Source of the DNA: Tyto alba
Lineage: Eukaryota > Chordata > Aves > Strigiformes > Tytonidae
Direction: 5' to 3'
DNA: 64,000 nt
Assembly (NCBI RefSeq): GCF_018691265.1
Contig: NW_024881283.1
Location: 5,491,731-5,555,730, forward strand
In this document: positions 60,346-64,000 of the stretch, piece by piece
Layout: each line of letters opens with the position of its first letter
Numbering within the stretch: position 1 is the stretch's first letter
Program-made: the position numbers and the translations under genes
The notes under the pieces: generated by a model
Databases searched by the model: none
The model's input: the letters and a program-made list of their open reading frames with translations, nothing else
What the model was told of the DNA's origin: nothing

Positions 60346-62147
60346 GTAAGTGAGCCTGCTTGTTCTCAGAGAAAATGCCACCAATACAACCTTAACTTAT
60401 CAAGTTGCAAATGTCAGTGCTGTAACAACTGAATTTAACATGGGGAGATGTTGAACAGCAGGTTACTGCAAGTTCAGCTCAAAAAGAAACCCTTCACTGC
60501 TATTAACAATTTCACTGTTCCGTGAAAAAAAGAACAGGATCAAATAGTCATTACCTGAATTGGCCAGCAAATGCAAGACTACAGACCAGGCAGTTTTTAG
60601 TAGGTCAGCTATCTATTTAAAGTAATTTGAATTATCTAAGGATAATTGAAATCCAGTGTTCATCCATTACTTTCACTTTCGGGCCTTAAATGATTATATC
60701 CATAGCTCTGCCTCACATTTATTTGGTGACCTATGAGACCTTCAGCTTTCCTATCTGCAATAGGTCACAGTATTATTTTCCATCAAATTATAACATATGT
60801 AGTCACAGGTTCTTCAAATGCGATTGGCTTGGCTGTTTGACAGCTGGAAGGAAAGCTATTGCCTCAGTCTTTTCTGGGGCTGTTTATATTCAGTTCTGCA
60901 ACTTAGCACTCTTTCTTTTATTAGTGTTGTTCTGCTTACCAAGAAGAAAAAAAAAAAAAAAAAAAAGTCCTCTTTTGCATGGGAGTATTGGTTTCTTGTT
61001 TTCCAACATGAGACACATCATCAGTGGCTTTCTGAAAAAATGTGCCGTATTGTAATATATGTGTTATTAGTCACTTGGAGAGAGGGTAAGCAAGATCTTA
61101 CACTGTCCACAAGTTTCACCAGAAGATTATTTTTTTTTTCTAATGAGAGATCTGAAAGCAGTTAGCATTTGATTTAGCCCACAACAGGTGACTTACATTC
61201 AACTTTTATTGCCACCTCTTAAAAGTGAGCAATTAAGGAAGAGAAAGAAATTCTGCTCATATCACAATCAACCACAGCTGTACAATCGACACATTTCCCT
61301 GCAAAGCTAGCTGTGATATTGATGATGGAGCATTCTACTTTGGTCCCATGAACAGCATTCACAACCACCTGCATCAGTGGCATAGAGCAGAAGTTTCTTT
61401 TTGCATTACTCAGTTAATCTTTTTTTTTTGTGGTAGGTTGCACATTCATTCAGGGTATAGCTTTAGGACTGGTATATCTTTGGAGAGTCTTAGGTGTGTG
61501 CTAAGGTGGAAAATCTCTGATGCCACTCCAGCTAGATTTCTGGGACTGCAGCAAGGGAGCTTCAGGCGAGAGTACAAAGATGCCAAACCTGAGCTGCTGT
61601 GTGCTCGGCTCATCTTAGTCACGATGGCAGCAGAGCTGTGTTTGCTCAGTGCCATAAACTGGACTAAGAAAGGTTGGGGACAGCGGTGGGTTTGCAAGCC
61701 TGGAGTGTGGAAGTCTGCACACCTCTTTCTTGGACATCATCTTGGTGGGAGAGTGCTGGGAACTGGATGATTTATTGAGTCCTTTACTCTCTCCCCGTGT
61801 GGGGCTCTAAATGGTGGCGATGGGCTGTGATGCATGGTAACACTGGCGTGAAGACCCACTGAGGGAGTTCTATGCCTTAGCTTCAGTTTGTCTCACACAG
61901 CTCATGGAGAGGGAGGGGAAACAGTTTTAAACATGAATAGAGAGATTTATTTCTTTTTTCTTCATTTTATTACATAGGGCTCCTGCTATCGAGGGAATCT
62001 GTCTTTTGGGTCATCTCTCTCCTTGTCAGTCCCACAGCAGCACAACTGGAGAGAGGAAGAACCAAGTGCATGTGTATTAGCTGAACTATCTGAGGGTGTG
62101 TTGTATGGGTTGTAGCTCTATTCCAGTTTTGTTTGTGTTTTGTTCTG
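60346..62147. other. non-coding stretch
   Basis: A 20-base A run is at 60947-60966. Plus-strand frames at 60690-61055 and 61348-61770 (140 codons) carry no recognisable domain, and the first runs through the A run as a lysine tract. Confidence 0.5.
60947..60966. repeat. poly(A) run, 20 bases
   Basis: Uninterrupted A run without an AATAAA shortly upstream. Confidence 0.9.
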
Positions 62148-62330
62148 TTTTTTTTTTTTTTTCCTGGAAGGGAAAATAGATTCAATATTTTATTTGAATG
62201 TATGCTGATGGAGGTATTGTTATTTGGGCAAGATCTATCACTGACTCCTGTAATTCCACAGAGGTCTGGCACAACAGCAACTTACTAAATGAGCAAGACA
62301 ATACAATATGATTTTATTAGCTACTGAACT
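62148..62330 (-). other. possible 3' end of a retrocopy or transcript (minus strand)
   Basis: On the minus strand AATAAA (complement of 62189-62194) is followed after 26 bases by a 15-base A tract (complement of 62148-62162). That is the spacing of a polyadenylated RNA end copied into DNA. A second AATAAA-type word lies further upstream, near 62315. I see no clear target-site duplication and cannot identify a parent gene. An A tract can also arise by chance next to a stray AATAAA. Confidence 0.25.
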
Positions 62331-63460
62331 TTAGAGGCCCATGGTATTCAGAAGGCTGGAGAATAGTCGATTTCTCACAAGTTTCTCTTGAGATGATCAG
62401 TAAAATCTGAGCATTTTGTCTACAGGACCAGGGATACTTTGTCAGCAGCCTTAGAAGATACAAACTGTTATTGCTTTTTCTTCCTTTAGGGATAAAAGAC
62501 ACAGAGTTTACATGTATCTATAGACTGTGTTAGGCCTAAGCTTGAGCTCATCCTCAGATCAAACTAAGCTGGCAACCAAAGGATATGGGCGGAAGGACGC
62601 CTGTGCTCAGACAGGAGCTATCACCAGATGTCTTTATCTGTGGTGTGGACACTTCTATCTGAGCTAGGTGTCCAGATTCCCCTTAGAGTCAGAGAATAGA
62701 AATGGGATGAAACTAAGGAGAGAAACCATAGTTTGGACGTGCTATCTTATGGAAAATTTAAGATCTCCTAGACCTCCCTTTCTGCTCTTCATAAGGTCTT
62801 TCCCTTTTAGCAAATTCCTGTGCTTAAAGCCCAAGACATTTTACAGAGGAGGACATTACTTCAATGTTATTGAAGGGATAAATCAGGCCACTAAGGAGTA
62901 GGGACTGTCCTGAGGTGATCGTACTGGTCAGCATCAGCCCGGAGACTGGCACTTCTGTCTTTCTGCTTGGGACTTAGATCTCACAGAGCACTTGGGCAAC
63001 TTCTTGTCCTGCAAGGATTTGTCAGATTGCACCAACATGTTGGATCTCTGGCTCCTTTCTCACACAACCCTACGGGCTCAGTCCTGCCTCCGGACTGCCA
63101 TGCTTGACACTCTCAGGGCAAAGGGAGACCCTCCCGCCTTGATCAGGAAAATACTTGGCATCTGGGTGAACCAGACTGTTGCAGGATCAGGAATGAACCC
63201 AGATAGGACATGCAAGGGTTAACTGCGTTGCTTGCTGGAGTTAGGAAAGCCTTCTCACCCGTGCTTTCCTAACGGACTTTAATGTAATCCATGTCAAGAG
63301 GTTTGGCCAAGATTGTCTGAGCTTCATCATTTCTGAACACTTACCAGGTCCTTCAGGAGCACTTTGTGCAGGAGTAAAATTCGGGGGTCATTAAGTTTCC
63401 CATTAGATCTCAAGGAGACAGGCTATCATTGGGGCAAATGAGACGTAGCACATGATTTCT
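62331..63460. other. non-coding stretch around a MIR-like fragment
   Basis: Apart from the possible MIR at 62835-62968 I see nothing to annotate. The frame at 62992-63222 has no recognisable domain. Confidence 0.5.
62835..62968 (+). mobile_element. MIR-like SINE fragment
   Basis: CATTTTACAGAGGAGGACATT resembles the MIR segment CATTTTACAGATGAGGAAACT. About 70 bases on, ACTGTCCTGAGGTGATCG and TGGTCAGCATCAGCCCGG resemble GACTTGCCCAAGGTCA and the following AGTGGCAGAGCCGGG block. Order and spacing fit MIR, with heavy divergence. Confidence 0.45.
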
Positions 63461-63540
63461 GGGGTTTTTTTGGTTGTGGGGGGTTTTTTAGGGTGTGGGG
63501 TTTTTTTTTTTTTTTTAGTGTAAGATTTATTAAGGACTCC
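63461..63540 (-). repeat. T-rich tract with AATAAA just upstream on the minus strand
   Basis: A 16-base T run (63501-63516) and adjoining T/G-rich sequence. On the minus strand AATAAA (complement of 63526-63531) lies only 9 bases before the A tract. This could be an element or transcript end. The C/A-rich low-complexity sequence beyond the tract is a common simple pattern in birds. Confidence 0.4.
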
Positions 63541-64000
63541 AAAACTCCAGACAGAAAGAGTTTCTTTTCCTGCTGTTACACAAGAAACCAAGAGGTTAAT
63601 CCTTGCAGGTTTTGAGGCTACTGTGTTGATTGTTCCAGCTTTTGTGAATCTTTTTGTTTATAGAAGACTTGCGAAATCATACCTAAGTGGTATTTCAAAA
63701 TGTCCATGTCTCCTTCTACTCTCTCACATACTTTATCCATCTTCCACAGTCTTTCTCTCCCTGTACTTCTACATTTTCTATTTTTGTACAAAATAGAACT
63801 GAAAAACAGAGTAAAAAAGGTTTGAAGTTAAGTGTTGTAACTCCCAAATGATTCTCCATATGGGATTTAAACACTTCTCCCTGCCCTCTGGCTTGCAGGC
63901 TATGTGACACTATTGATATACCAGTATCATGGGATCACCACGGTGACCTGCAGAATGGAGATGCAAACCACACGAACCAGAAGTCTCACGAGCTGGGCAG
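63541..64000. other. non-coding stretch to window end
   Basis: Nothing I can support. The sequence is AT-rich without a named repeat or open frame of interest. Confidence 0.5.

Overview
The window looks like vertebrate, most probably bird, chromosomal DNA. The best evidence is a solo long terminal repeat (24758-25822, minus strand) of a type I recognise from bird genomes, together with fragments of very old CR1/L3-clade LINEs and MIR-type SINEs. Nothing suggests a prokaryote: there are no ribosome-binding sites, operons or packed genes. No open reading frame belongs to a protein family I recognise. Most long frames start at GTG, TTG or CTG, or are shadowed on the other strand.

I read the whole 64 kb as intergenic or deep intronic sequence. 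I found no protein-coding exon I can support well, no rRNA, tRNA or snRNA gene, and no CRISPR array. Layout: 1-3.4 kb is AT-rich, with homeodomain-type motifs. 3.4-4.1 kb is a CpG-enriched patch, followed by a smaller one at 6.46-6.63 kb. 8.06-8.3 kb holds a TATATC-type microsatellite and a T-rich tract. 8.3-15 kb is featureless. 15.2-17.1 kb carries a long minus-strand open frame and a 123-bp segment present twice, 512 bp apart. A MIR-like SINE lies near 21.1 kb. The solo LTR fills 24.76-25.82 kb. Two ancient LINE pieces lie at 28.98-29.53 and 29.96-30.95 kb. 31-64 kb is mostly unannotatable, with three better spots: a CpG-dense core between AT-rich flanks (38.6-38.9 kb), a TATA-box-plus-CpG cluster (49.58-49.92 kb), and a possible single exon with strong splice signals (60243-60345).

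The layout fits a gene desert or large intron: old repeats only, apart from the LTR, and scattered motif clusters that could be regulatory. I did not find an undescribed gene system. The most checkable leads are the LTR with its 6-bp target duplication, the two LINE fragments in non-native order, the 512-bp-spaced duplication, the candidate promoter at 49.6 kb, the candidate exon at 60.2 kb, and two minus-strand polyadenylation-signal-plus-A-tract ends near 62.2 and 63.5 kb. Regulatory and exon calls are inferences from motif reading and carry low confidence. LINE and SINE calls rest on remembered family patterns, because no search could be run.
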